NCBI RefSeq assembly: GCF_045679555.1
Contig: NC_092094.1
Coordinates: 33,372,430 to 33,436,429 of the forward strand
DNA from: Salvelinus alpinus
Taxonomy: Eukaryota; Chordata; Actinopteri; Salmoniformes; Salmonidae
Direction of reading: 5' to 3'
DNA: 64,000 bases
The notes beneath the pieces were generated by a model that had not been told where the DNA came from, made no database searches, and saw only the letters and a program-made list of their open reading frames with translations. Below are positions 45,292 to 58,300 of the stretch, piece by piece. Every line of letters begins with the position of its first letter. The first letter of the stretch is position 1. Position numbers and translations under genes: made by a program.

Positions 45292-46867
45292 CAGTACCAG
45301 TCAAAAGTTTGGACACACCTACTCATTCAAGGGTTTTTCTGTAATTTTACTATTTTTGACATTGTAGAATAATAGTGAGGGCATCAAAACTATGAAATAA
45401 CACATATGGAATCATGTAGTAACCAAAAAAGTGTTATAAAAATCTAAATATATTTTAGATTTTAGATTCTTCAAATAGCCACCCTTTGCCTTGATGACAG
45501 CTTTTCACACTCTTGGCATTCTCTCAACCAGCTTCATGAGATAGTCATCTGGAATGCATTTCAATTAACAGGTGTGCCTTGTTAAAAGTTCATTTGTGGA
45601 ATTTCTTTATTTCTTAATGCATTTGAGCCAATCAGTTGTGTTGTGACAAGGTAGGGTTGGTATACAGAAGACAGCCCTATTTGATAAAAGACCAAGTCCA
45701 TATTATGGCAAGAACAGCTGAAATAAGCAAAGAGAAACGGTAGCCCATAATTACTTTAAGACATGAAGGTCAGTCAATGCGGAAAATGTAAAGAACTTTG
45801 AGAGTTTCTTCAAGTGCAGTCGCAAAAACCATCAAGTGCTATGATGAAACTGTCTCTCATGAGGATCACCACAGGAAAGGAAGACCCAGAGTTACCTCTG
45901 CTGCAGAAGATAAGTTCATTAGAGTTACCAGCCTCAGAAATTGCAGCCCAAATAAATGCTTCACAGAGTTCAAGGAACACACACATCTCAACATCAACTG
46001 TTCAGAGGAGACAGTGTGAATCAGGCCTTCATGGTCAAATTGCTGCAAAGAAACCACTACTAAAGAACACCAATATGAAGAAGAGACTTGCTTGGGCCAA
46101 GAAACACGAGCAATGGACAATAGACCGGTGGAAATCTGTCCTTTGTTCTGATGAGTCCAAATTTGAGATTTTTGGTTCCAACCGCTGTGTCTTTGTGAGA
46201 CACAGAGTAGGTGAATGGATGATCTCCACATGTGTGGTTCCCACCATGAAGCACGGCGGAGGAGGTGTGATGGTGTGGGGGTGCTTTGCTGGTGACACTA
46301 TCAGTTATTTATTTAGATTTCAAGGCACACTTAACCAGCATGGCTACCACAGCATTCTGTAGCGAAACGCCATCTGGTTTGTGCCTAGTGGACTATAATT
46401 TTGTTTTTCAACAGGACAATGACCCAATACACCTCCAGGCTGTGTAAGGGCTATTTGACCAAGATGGAGTGCTGCTTCAAATGACCTGGCCTCCACAATC
46501 ACCTGACCTCAACCTAATTGAGATGGTTTGGGATGAATTGGACCACAGAGTGAAGGAAAAGCAGCAAACAAGTGCTCAGCATATGTGGGAACTCCTTCAA
46601 GACTGTTGGAAAAGCATTCCTGATGAAGCTGGTTGAGAGAATGCCAAGAGTGTGCAAAGCTGTCATCAAAGCAAAGGGTGGCTATTTGAAGAATCTCAAA
46701 ATTAAAATATATTTAGATTTGTTTAACACTTTTTGGTTACTACAGGATTCCAAATGTGTTATTTAATAGTTTTGTTGTCTCCACTATTATTCTACAATGT
46801 CGAAAATGGTAAAAATACAGAAAAACCCTTGAATGAGTAGGTGTGTCCAAACTTTTGACTGGTACTG
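45292..46867 (+). mobile_element. Tc1-like element inserted in the LINE
   Basis: 1576 bp with TA at 45290-45291 and 46868-46869. The inverted ends are CAGTACCAGTCAAAAGTTTG and its inverse. Plus-strand transposase pieces are visible: [64 protein letters not shown]. After about 46360 the catalytic remainder is riddled with stops. It is full-length in structure but coding-dead, and related to the truncated copy at 24.48-25.47 kb. Confidence 0.92.
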
Positions 46868-47282
46868 TAGATTCAATGGTTGTAAAGATTCGGAGAGGTC
46901 TGTCTGTAATAAAGAGATATTCTGCTTTTTTGACACCACACTCCACAAAGCAAGTCCTTCAGTCTCTAGATTTATCTTATCTTGATTATTGTCCAGTCAT
47001 ATGGTCAAGTGCTGTGAAGATAGAAATAGTTAAGCTGCAGCTGGCCCAGAACAGAGCAGCACGTCTTCTTCTTTATTGTAATCAGAAGACTAATATTAAT
47101 ACTATGCATGCCAGTCTCTCTTGGTTGAGAGTCTTGTTTTTAAGAAACATTAATGTGTTGGAAATTCCAAATTGTTTGCATAGTCAACTTACACACAGCA
47201 CTGACTCACACACTTACCCCACAAGACATGCCACCAGGGGTCTTTTTCAGTCCCTAGTTCCAGAACAAATTCAAGGAATTTG

Positions 47283-47342
47283 AATAAGGCTGTAACGTAA
47301 CAAAATGTTGAAAATGTCTGAATACTTTCCGAAGGCACTGTA
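47283..47342. repeat. Isolated Tc1-type terminal fragment within the LINE
   Basis: The 60 bp AATAAGGCTGTAACGTAACA ... ACTTTCCGAAGGCACTGTA are a Tc1-like end of a third subfamily. LINE coding sequence continues on both sides (FQEF before; YRAMSAWNSLPS, with one frame change, after). Confidence 0.6.
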
Positions 47343-47633
47343 CAGAGCCATGAGTGCATGGAATTCCCTTCCATCTTATATAGCGCAAGTGAACAGCAAA
47401 CCTGGTTTCAAAAAATAAATAAAGCAACGCCTCACACCACAACTCCTTACCTCCATGTGACCTATTTGTTGTGTGTATGTACTGACATGTATGTGAACTG
47501 ATAGATGCACACACTCACACACACTACAGTCTTTTTTTTGTCTGTAATGTATTTTTGGTTATGTGTTGGACCCCAGTAAGACTAGCTGTACCATTGGTGT
47601 CGGCTAATGGAGATGCTAATAAATCAAATCAAA

Positions 47634-50600
47634 CTTATCAATAGAGCCTGCTATTTTGTTTCTCTTGATGCATTCTCTCTAATACTGGTCTTTCTCTAGA
47701 CCTTGCCAGCATTTATGAATGTATTTTCCCGTAATAGGTAGAGATATCCCATATTTTATGTGCTGTTGCAGAGATGGATGTTGGTTGTGGCTCTGAGCCA
47801 GTTGTCTCTTTAAAAAGTGAGTCTGACATTCTCATGGCATTTGGTGTCTCAGCGATTGTATCAACTGAATGTGTGGGTTGTGACAGCAATAAACTGGCAC
47901 GAACTCTGCTGCTTGGTCCTGGCTCTACATATCCCCAGATTTGGGAAACATTTCCTGTATAATTTATAAATACGTTATCCTCTGCTTATGTTATTGGGAT
48001 ATAAACAGACGATAATATTGGGATTTCTGCCCCCATTTATTAGATGATGTATCTTGAAGTGTGAGCCATTTACAGTCATCTTCCCTATTGTATTTTGATA
48101 TTGATATGTGCTGTGCTGTGCTGTCACACCGGAAGCCTAGAAATGGTTCCACTCTTCCTTCACTCTGCCGGTGTCCTCTCACAGCACAGGCCAACACTTG
48201 CCCTGCTCCTGGCTAACAGTAATTTTGTAAGAAGAGCATTATTCAAGAGCATTATACAAGCAATAATTTAGCTGGGTTGTTATTGTGTGTGTCGGCTGTA
48301 TCCTAGGAGATTGGTGAATATCTAATAAGGAGTTTGTTACTCATTTTGCAGAGTGGGTGCTTTGATGTCCTCTGTGTTGAATTTTCAGTTTCTCTTCAAT
48401 ATCCCTCTTCAGCAGCAGGCCTGAAGCTTTAACATTGGTTGCTTGTTAACAGTAAATTCCACCTATCGGGAGGTGCTGTTAAACCTTTAATTGAATATTG
48501 GAATGGATAACCTCTCACTGGCCTCCATTAATCAAACCGTCATATGCTAAAACTAGGACCAATGCCATAGATTACAACGATACCAGGCAGCAATGTCCAA
48601 CAATACTGTCCAGCAAAACCATCCTCTATAAGGCATAGTGTTTTTAGGTATTCTACCCTCAGATTGTTATGCTGTGTGTTTATGGTTAGACCACATTGTT
48701 TCTGTTTCTCTTGGCATCAGATTCTCCGATTCTCCGCTGTAGCACAATTAACTGCAGTTTTAGTACACCCTGTCATTCCCCTGTTCACACTACCAAATCA
48801 CTGCCTTTCAACCTGTCTGCACCCTGTTGAGTAGAATAGCCCTTGGACTCTGAGGATTTTCCTCTCATGCTTTTGAACCGCTAGTTCCTTAATTCACATC
48901 AAAACAGGATCTAGTTGCACTACATGAAGAGAACCAGAGATAATGTTAAATTCTAAATACTGTGTATGGATACTCCTGAATAACTTCATTAGCATATTGT
49001 TATAGACAGTTCAATTATTAAACTTGATGAATAAGGTGAGATCTAGGTATTCATGGTAAAACATACAGTTTATTTAATTGATTGATCGATTTTCTGTAAC
49101 ATGATCTCACAACGAGTATAATATTTAGGCATGCTAGTGAGTGGTTAGGGTAAGGTCAGGGCTAGAGTTAAGTAAGGGCAATGTTAGAAAACAAAAACAC
49201 ACCCAAAACACGCCTGAATTCGTACTGTTGCCAGCGTCACCAAACTACCACAAAATCACCACCAAACAATTGTTCTATTGTTAAGAATCTCGCAATAAAA
49301 CAGGCAGATATTTGGAATGAAAGATAACACATGAAAGCATTATACAGCACTTATTTCCAATGTGGTCCTCAACGTTAACCACAGACAAGACTAATAAAAA
49401 CAAATATGAAATAAACAAATAAATTACATTACATTACAATACATTTAATTGTAACGAATACACACTGGGAACTAGAATTAACATCCATCTTTTTGGGATG
49501 GAGAGACAAATGGTTTGTTAAAGGGGGCTCTATCACAACCTTTAGGAAATACCTGAATTATGTATTGCATCTTTCTTTGTACATAATTATTTAGCTATTT
49601 AGTTTTTTATTGTATTGTATTGGGGCGAACCCATTCAAAGGCATTGATAATGACATAGCATTGAAAGCTAAAACAAAGCACAAATTACTACGGGTAAAAT
49701 GCAGATTGGAGCGGATGTCTTACGATGGTGATGATTTAGAAGCTCTCTGGTGGGTGGAGATAATTTCTTCCAAAATTACACAATTGATTCTGTTCCAACT
49801 TCTGCCCTCAGTACCCTATATGCTGATGTTTTGGAAACAATATATATTGAGTTTCTCATGGTATTGCCTATAATCTCAAGGTCTAGAATACAGATTTGAA
49901 ACATTACTGACATTAAGTAAATCAATCATAGCACTGTAGTTTTATGTTGCTTGGCATGATCAAAGCGGTTGATCAGAGCAGTTGAGGAGCCGTGTCTGTC
50001 TGAAGCGTTAGAACGTGTGTGTGTGTGTGTCCGTGTGTTTTTCTGACAGCTAGTTAGAGAGCTTATCTCTGCCTGCTGTTCACACCCCTGGGACCGTGAC
50101 GTCTTCAACACCATGAGGCACTCTGACCAAAATACACCTCCTCTGCAGATAAGTGGGAAATGAGAGTATTTTTTCTGATTCAGTTGTTGTTGGTGATGTC
50201 AGGTCGATCAGTCACGTCTGTCCTTGTGAATGTCAGGGCTCGTCTGCAGAATAGGACAAGACAGGACCAGGCACAGGGGGGCTCTGCAGAGTGAACCCTC
50301 TGGAGGTATCGGCAACAGACAATAGATCCAAAGACCAACCCGGCAGTACCTGAATGTCATAGTAGCTTAGGACTGAGGAAACCTGTAGTGTAGTACATTA
50401 CATCACAAACTAAACCCCATTTGATATCAACCCAGATGCCATCTTCTACTGCTCATACATGTTTTAAGTTTCTTCAGGAGGTATATAATCAGCCTTTATT
50501 CCTGTTCAGACAATTGGGGACCATTGAATGGGTCTTTTGTGGTGTGAGATGATTGTTCATTGGCTTCCAGAGATAAGAGGGTGTGGAAGTGGAGTGGAGG

Positions 50601-53600
50601 AAAGCAGCGTACTGCAGCTGTGTCTAATCAGCTGTGTTAGGGGGTGGGAAGCGCTGGCAGGTACCAGAGGGGAATGAAAAGTCAGTAATTATTGCTCTGT
50701 GCTGTAAGAAAGAGGCTGTGGGGCCACACAATGAAAGCCACCAAACTGCATAGGCCTACAACTCCTGTTGGAGGATCCCCATCTCACACGCAGCTTGTAG
50801 TTTGCCCTCCTCATTCAATAGAAGGGATTGTCATGCCAAAGGAAGGGACTATGACAACTGAAACATTTCTGAATTAATGGTATGAAATGACCAATCAATC
50901 AGCCCCCTCACTCCTCCCACTGAGAAAGCATGAATCTCCATTGACCTTTGGGAATATTACATCCGTCCTTGACGAGATGTTCTCAAATTATTTTACACAG
51001 CCAAACCTGGGGTGATGCACAGTACTGGGAAATGGGAATTCTGTAAAATTGTCTTTGTGGTTTTGGTTGTTATTGAAAACATAGCATGGCACCTCTTTTA
51101 ATCTGAGGGATTGGAGCAAATTGATTGGCTGAGCTGTTTGTGTCCTGCTGTGCCCCCAGCAGACATAAACTTGCCTGTGAGAGATTGCTTTCTCAGCTTT
51201 AACGTGAAAACTCCCCGTTTTGATCCATCTAAGTTTAACTGTGGTAAATAAAGAAAATGGGGGATTTATCCACCACCAAGGTCATTGATTGCTGACTTGT
51301 TTGACAAGAGACCAGCATACTAATTGAATCATAGTTCATTTCATAAAATGGAAGGAATAATCAGACTTCCAGGCTTGCCACGAATTCACCTTGTGACACA
51401 GGGAGTTAAATCTCGGTGAGCGTTGACTTGAGCTAGGAGCACGTCTACCTGGCTGAGTAGATAGAGATAATAACAGGTTCTCCTCCCAGCATTCTACACC
51501 CCAGAGGAAGAACAGTACCAGTAAGGAGACACTCTATGTGGATGGCACTGCTAAAATCATAGAGTTGTCACTTTATTTGTTGTAATATTTTATTGGGAGA
51601 ACCATAAATGCACAAAAGTATTCGGTAGTAATTCATTCATTTAAACTCTTCTAGCATTTATATTGCAATTTGAAAGGGAAATTAACTTAATTTTCTTCTC
51701 AGCTTATGGCACATTCAAATCCTATTTTTATGTCATAAGCTCTTTTATATGTATCACTAGAACAGTCTATGGGCTCTATTTCATCTGCACAAATGACCAC
51801 ATGCAAAGACAATCCCCTATTGGATCACAGGAACATCATCACACATATTGTGTTTGCTCATTTATAATGGAAAGCTTTCCAAAGAGGTGGGGACATGCCG
51901 GGTAAACACAGCCCAGGAATATTTTGTGTGGCACGATTGTTGTGTATGTATCACAAAGAGATGAGTCACCATCATTGCCAGAATGTCCCTTGTGATGCCC
52001 CTTCTAAATATGGGCTTTGAAAAACATCTCTATGGCTAAATAAGCTTCACCATCTCACTTATACATTTGTGGGATTTCGATTCATAGACTTTTGTTTGAA
52101 CTCAAGGGATTGTGTCATGCATGATGATGTGTGACGTGTGTTGGTGCAGATGTAGGATGGTGATTCCTTGGCTGAAGGAAATGGAACCACCAACAGCCAT
52201 CTATAAAAAACAGCAAAGCTTTATTTTGTCATTTTATTAGACCTGAGATCAACACATTCCTGTAAATATAAGACAAATATAAAATACGTATTTTGGGCAT
52301 TATACTGTAAAAAGATTGTTGTTATTTTATAATAAAGGACTCTCTTTTGATCCAGGAAATGTTTCCTAGATTAGTTTATTTATGCTAGCTTGGTTGTTAG
52401 TGTCTTTGATGTGCTCAGCGTTACGATCCCTGATGAAGTGTGCTCTATTGAATAGGACTTATGCTCTGGAGAGGGATGCTGATTTCATTAGCACTAATCA
52501 AAGGTTTTACCATGCAAGAGCTGGTCCAAGTGCTCCTTGATTCAATGATGGCAAAACATGATCTGTGGTGGTTGTACAACTAGAAATTAGTACAGGAGGT
52601 TTGTGACATCCTTCTATAATAGTACGGTTATGAAGGAGGTATTGAAAAGGGCTAAGAAGGCACATTTATCATTTACCAATGATTTTAGTTTAGTGCCCCC
52701 ATCAGCTCTCCATGCTGAATGGATGTCATAAATATTCATATTAATTCATGGTTATTTGGCTGAACTTGGTGCTTTGACACTGATGTAGGTGCATGGTTGA
52801 AACTTTTGACAGCTACTGTACTGACAATTCAATGATCATCAAATCCATCTGAAACAGTTTCACGTTACTGCAATTTGTCTGTTTATCCCCCACTCCAGAC
52901 CAAGAACACCCCAGAACTCTCTGTGATAGACAGAGACCCAAGGGGGAGAGGGTTTGTTTTGTGAACAAACATTTACAGTAATCACCTGGGTAGGATCACT
53001 GTCAAATCAATAGGTTGTACATGTATGGTAAAGTCCTCACATTAATGCATTGCGTCATTACTTGTCAATCATCATGGATTATATTCATGATGATGGCCAT
53101 GGTGTCATGGCTGATTTGTACTCAGCAGTAAGGATAACGCTTCTGTGCCAGGCGGGCGGGATGATGCGTGTGTGCCTGTTTCAGTGTTTCAGTGCCCCCC
53201 TCGTGGCAGCCCAGATGGAGGGGATGTGTCCTGGTTGTGTCCTAAATAAATAAACTGTCCATGATGAGCTCCGGTTATCCTGCTGCTCCTCCTGATGTTG
53301 GGGATTTTACTGCTCTTTTAAAGCCCAGTTGCTTCGTGGGAAAGTGTCCTGTTTAAGCTACATAGGAGAAGCAGCAGGTTACTGTTTACAATAACTTCTG
53401 TCAACGGCTGATGCCTCACTCATTGGAATATTCAGATTCACAGTTCTTATGTTCAACCTTTCTTCCAGTTGCTTACCATATTTGGCAATGTCTCTATCGA
53501 CCAGTGATGCTTTGTCCTTGCCATTGTAAAGAAAGATTACTGTGATTCCCCAAACCAGGACAACACACTAGAGAGCAGCTCCAATGGTGGACTGTTGATT

Positions 53601-55399
53601 TTTCAAGTGTCATAGAATGAGGTCATATTTAAAAAAGGAATTTGGAATTGCTGAACCTGCAGAAAATGTGCAGATGGCTGGCTGGTTTAGCCTTTATGTT
53701 AGTTTATGTTAGTTAGTATGTCACCTCCTTTGAACTTCTACATGATTTCGCTTTTCACTGTTTTTCATCTCAGTTGAATGGCGCCTTGTTGTCGGTTTAG
53801 TATATCGTACACTATGGCTGGCTCAATGATGTATTGAGATGTCCTTATTTGTAATTTAAACATAACAAAGAAAAATTATCATTGAATACTGATTTATTGA
53901 TTATGTTTTTTGGTGTTTTTGTTAAGTTTGTGTACTAGTGAATGTTTGTGGTCTAGTCAGGCTCAATTGTTGTTATGCGTCCAACCTGCACATCCAGTGT
54001 GTAGAAAAGCTCATTGAGGCACAGGGACAGGATTTATAAATAGACCAAAGGAAGGAAGGTGCCATCACTGACCCTTGAGATGTAGCTTTAGAGGGACAGA
54101 GTCGAAAAGGCAGACGTTTATCCTGAAGAAACTAATGAAGCTCTGTCTGTCAGCCTTGGAGGTGAGTTAGCTAAGAGCAGCATCATTAGAGACAGCCAGC
54201 GCTCTGATCATCTGGGTGGCCAACCAGGAAACAACCATTACACAACCACACCTGTGATGTCACTACAATCACTGGACAAACAGTAGGCTCAAGGAAGAGC
54301 TGCAGACAAAATGGAAAAGCAAACCAGGACTTTGGTTCATTGTCATGGTGATTTATCTTTCTGTGTATGATTAACAGCTGAACATAATCACCCTTCTCAC
54401 CAGTTAAACCATATTTGGCTGGAGAATTGTGTTTTGTTCTGAAGCTCTTAGTCTTTGTTGTTTACAGACAAAATCCTACAGATAACAATATCCATCAACG
54501 TTTCAGATGAGACAGTTGATAGACATGTAGGCTATGACGGTACATGTTAACTTACAAATATCTCTCAGACATGCAGACGCACAAACCTCACATGTAGTCT
54601 TTAATATCATCAGCAGTACTACTTACTGTATGTTCATTGATGACACCTTGTCTCAGCTAATTCTTGCTGCAATGTTCACTATTTTGTGTATATGTTCATG
54701 TTACTGTCTACATGTTCCCTTCTCTGCACAAAAATCTTCTACGATATGCCAAGTCTCAGTTCATTTTCCTTTCAAAATAAAATGTAGAAGTAGTCCTCTG
54801 AGCTGAAGAGTGTCTGCAACCCCAGGCATAACCAGAAGTGAATGATGACACACTGCCTTGTTCATTGCACCTCTAACATCTTACAGAGGAGCTGTTTACT
54901 GAGATCATGATGCTAATTTCAATTACATGGACGTCATCTAAGCATTCTTGATGAAACCCATCAGACTTGTTTCATTGAAGAAGATGCGTCAGTTCCTTAA
55001 TACAAGATGAAAAGAATTGCGATCATCAGCACTATCTATATTTATAGCCGGTTAATGTGAAGAGGGAAGAGAGAGGGAGGCGATCCATCCCTCCATCCAT
55101 CCATCCATCCATCCTCATGTTTACACTCCTCCCACAGAGCTACTCAACACCTCTGATCTGCAATTTACAAAATGACCTCAGACTTCATACATTTTCATCT
55201 CAAACTTAGTAGTCAGGGAGAGTTTGTTTGCAACCTCATGTATCCTCTTCAACCCACACTGCAGTGTGTAACATGGAACAGCAACACAAGACATGGCATA
55301 AAAGATTCCTATCCCCTGTTCAAAATGTCCCATAATGGTAGGATCCAGTAGCCTCAAGACATAAGATAAGGATTATATATACGGATTGCTCTGAGTTGT
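47634..55399. other. 7.8-kb gene-free intergenic region
   Basis: I find no exon, RNA gene or intact mobile element. There is a (GT)n run at 50013-50030 and a (CCAT)n run at 55084-55113. All open frames are under 91 residues and lack domains. Conserved enhancers could lie here, but this cannot be judged without comparison. Confidence 0.5.
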
Positions 55400-58300
55400 C
55401 TGACATTCTGATACAATCTATATGGGAACATGCGGTACTGTACTGGTCATTCTGATACAATCTATATGGGAACATGCGGTACTGTACTGGTCATTCTGAT
55501 ACAATCTATATGGGAACATGCGGTACTGTACTGACATTCTGATACAATCTATATGGGAACATGCAGTACTGTACTGGTCTTTCTGATACAATCTATATGG
55601 GAACATGCGGTACTGTACTGGTCATTCTGATACAATCTATATGGGAACATGCGGTACTGTACTGGTCATTCTGATACAATCTATATGGGAACATGCGGTA
55701 CTGTACTGGTCATTCTGATACAATCTATATGGGAACATGCGGTACTGTACTGACATTCTGATACAATCTATATGGGAACATGCAGTACTGTACTGGTCTT
55801 TCTGATACAATCTATATGGGAACATGCGGTACTGTACTGGTCATTCTGATACAATCTATATGGGAACATGCGGTACTATACTGGCATTCTGATACAATCT
55901 ATATGGGAACATGCGGTACTATACTGGCATTCTGATACAATCTATATGGGAACATGCGGTACTGTACTGGTCATTCTGATACAATCTATATGGGAACATG
56001 CGGTACTGTACTGGCATTCTGATACAATCTATATGGGAACATGCGGTACTGTACTGACATTCTGATACAATCTATATGGGAACATGCGGTACTATACTGG
56101 TCATTCTGATACAATCTATATGGGAACATGCGGTACTGTACTGGCATTCTGATACAATCTATATGGGAACATGCGGTACTGTACTGACATTCTGATACAA
56201 TCTATATGGGAACATGCGGTACTGTACTGACATTCTGATACAATCTATATGGGAACATGCAGTACTGTACTGACATTCTGATACAATCTATATGGGAACA
56301 TGCGGTACTGTACTGACATTCTGATACAATCTATATGGGAACATGCGGTACTGTACTGACATTCTGATACAATCTATATGGGAACATGCGGTACTGTACT
56401 GACATTCTGATACAATCTATATGGGAACATGCGGTACTGTACTGACATTCTGATACAATCTATATGGGAACATGCGGTACTGTACTGGTCATTCTGATAC
56501 AATCTATATGGGAACATGCGGTACTATACTGGTCATTCTGATACAATCTATATGGGAACATGCGGTACTATACTGGTCATTCTGATACAATCTATATGGG
56601 AACATGCGGTACTGTACTGGTCATTCTGATACAATCTATATGGGAACATGCGGTACTGTACTGACATTCTGATACAATCTATATGGGAACATGTGGTACT
56701 ATACTGGTCATTCTGATACAATCTATATGGGAACATGCGGTACTGTACTGGTCATTTTGATACAATCTATATGGGAACATGCGGTACTGTACTGGCATTC
56801 TGATACAATCTATATGGGAACATGCGGTACTATACTGGCATTCTGATACAATCTATATGGGAACATGCGGTACTGTACTGGTCATTCTGATACAATCTAT
56901 ATGGGAACATGCGGTACTATACTGGCATTCTGATACAATCTATATGGGAACATGCGGTACTATACTGGCATTCTGATACAATCTATATGGGAACATGCGG
57001 TACTGTACTGACATTCTGATACAATCTATATGGGAACATACTGTACTGGCATTCTGATACAAACTATATGGGAACATGCGGTACTATACTGACATTCTGA
57101 TACAATCTATATGGGAACATACTGTACTGACATTCTGATACAATCTATATGGGAACATGCGGTACTGTACTGACATTCTGATACAAACTATATGGGAACA
57201 TGCGGTACTATACTGGCATTCTGATACAATCTATATGGGAACATGCGGTACTATATTGACATTCTGATACAATCTATATGGGAACATGCGGTACTGTACT
57301 GACATTCTGATACAATCTATATGGGAACATGCGGTACTGTACTGACATTCTGATACAATCTATATGGGAACATGCGGTACTGTACTGGCATTCTGATACA
57401 ATCTATATGGGAACATGCGGTACTGTACTGACATTCTGATACAATCTATATGGGAACATGCGGTACTGTACTGACATTCTGATACAATCTATATGGGAAC
57501 ATGCAGTACTGTACTGGTCTTTCTGATACAATCTATATGGGAACATGCGGTACTGTACTGGTCATTCTGATACAATCTATATGGGAACATGCGGTACTAT
57601 ACTGGCATTCTGATACAATCTATATGGGAACATGCGGTACTATACTGGCATTCTGATACAATCTATATGGGAACATGCGGTACTGTACTGGTCATTCTGA
57701 TACAATCTATATGGGAACATGCGGTACTGTACTGGCATTCTGATACAATCTATATGGGAACATGCGGTACTGTACTGACATTCTGATACAATCTATATGG
57801 GAACATGCGGTACTATACTGGTCATTCTGATACAATCTATATGGGAACATGCGGTACTGTACTGGCATTCTGATACAATCTATATGGGAACATGCGGTAC
57901 TGTACTGACATTCTGATACAATCTATATGGGAACATGCGGTACTGTACTGACATTCTGATACAATCTTTATGGGAACATGCGGTACTGTACTGACATTCT
58001 GATACAATCTATATGGGAACATGCAGTACTGTACTGACATTCTGATACAATCTATATGGGAACATGCGGTACTGTACTGACATTCTGATACAATCTATAT
58101 GGGAACATGCGGTACTGTACTGACATTCTGATACAATCTATATGGGAACATGCGGTACTGTACTGATATTCTGATACAATCTATATGGGAACATGCGGTA
58201 CTGTACTGACATTCTGATACAATCTATATGGGAACATGCGGTACTGTACTGGTCATTCTGATACAATCTATATGGGAACATGCGGTACTATACTGGTCAT

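Larger units (their letters stand above)
43043..47633 (+). mobile_element. Non-LTR retrotransposon (L2/jockey-like LINE), 5'-truncated and interrupted
   Basis: The sequence resumes on each side of two large insertions. Bases 43060-43103 plus 43600-43740 give the endonuclease C-terminal part (CIDHIFTNTVDLSSK, then VPIGCSDHNIVA). Reverse transcriptase follows at 44310-45290 in several frames: PGIDNLNGKLL, ALSKLLEKAVFGQIQ, LLDFSTAFDLIDHNLLL (motif with Asp), PQGSSLGPLLF, and YTDYSAIY in place of the YADD box. After the Tc1 insertion, 46868-47280 supplies the C-terminal part (LDLSYLDYCPVIWSSAVK, YPTRHATRGLF). The 3' end is GGACCCCAGTAAGACTAGC ... GCTAATAAATCAAATC. Frameshifts, stops and the changed catalytic box make it non-functional. 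Confidence 0.85.

Noticed and set aside
50692..50877. Short open frames in 47.6-55.4 kb as genes
   Set aside because: All are under 91 residues, lack domains and splice context, and occur at the density expected by chance.
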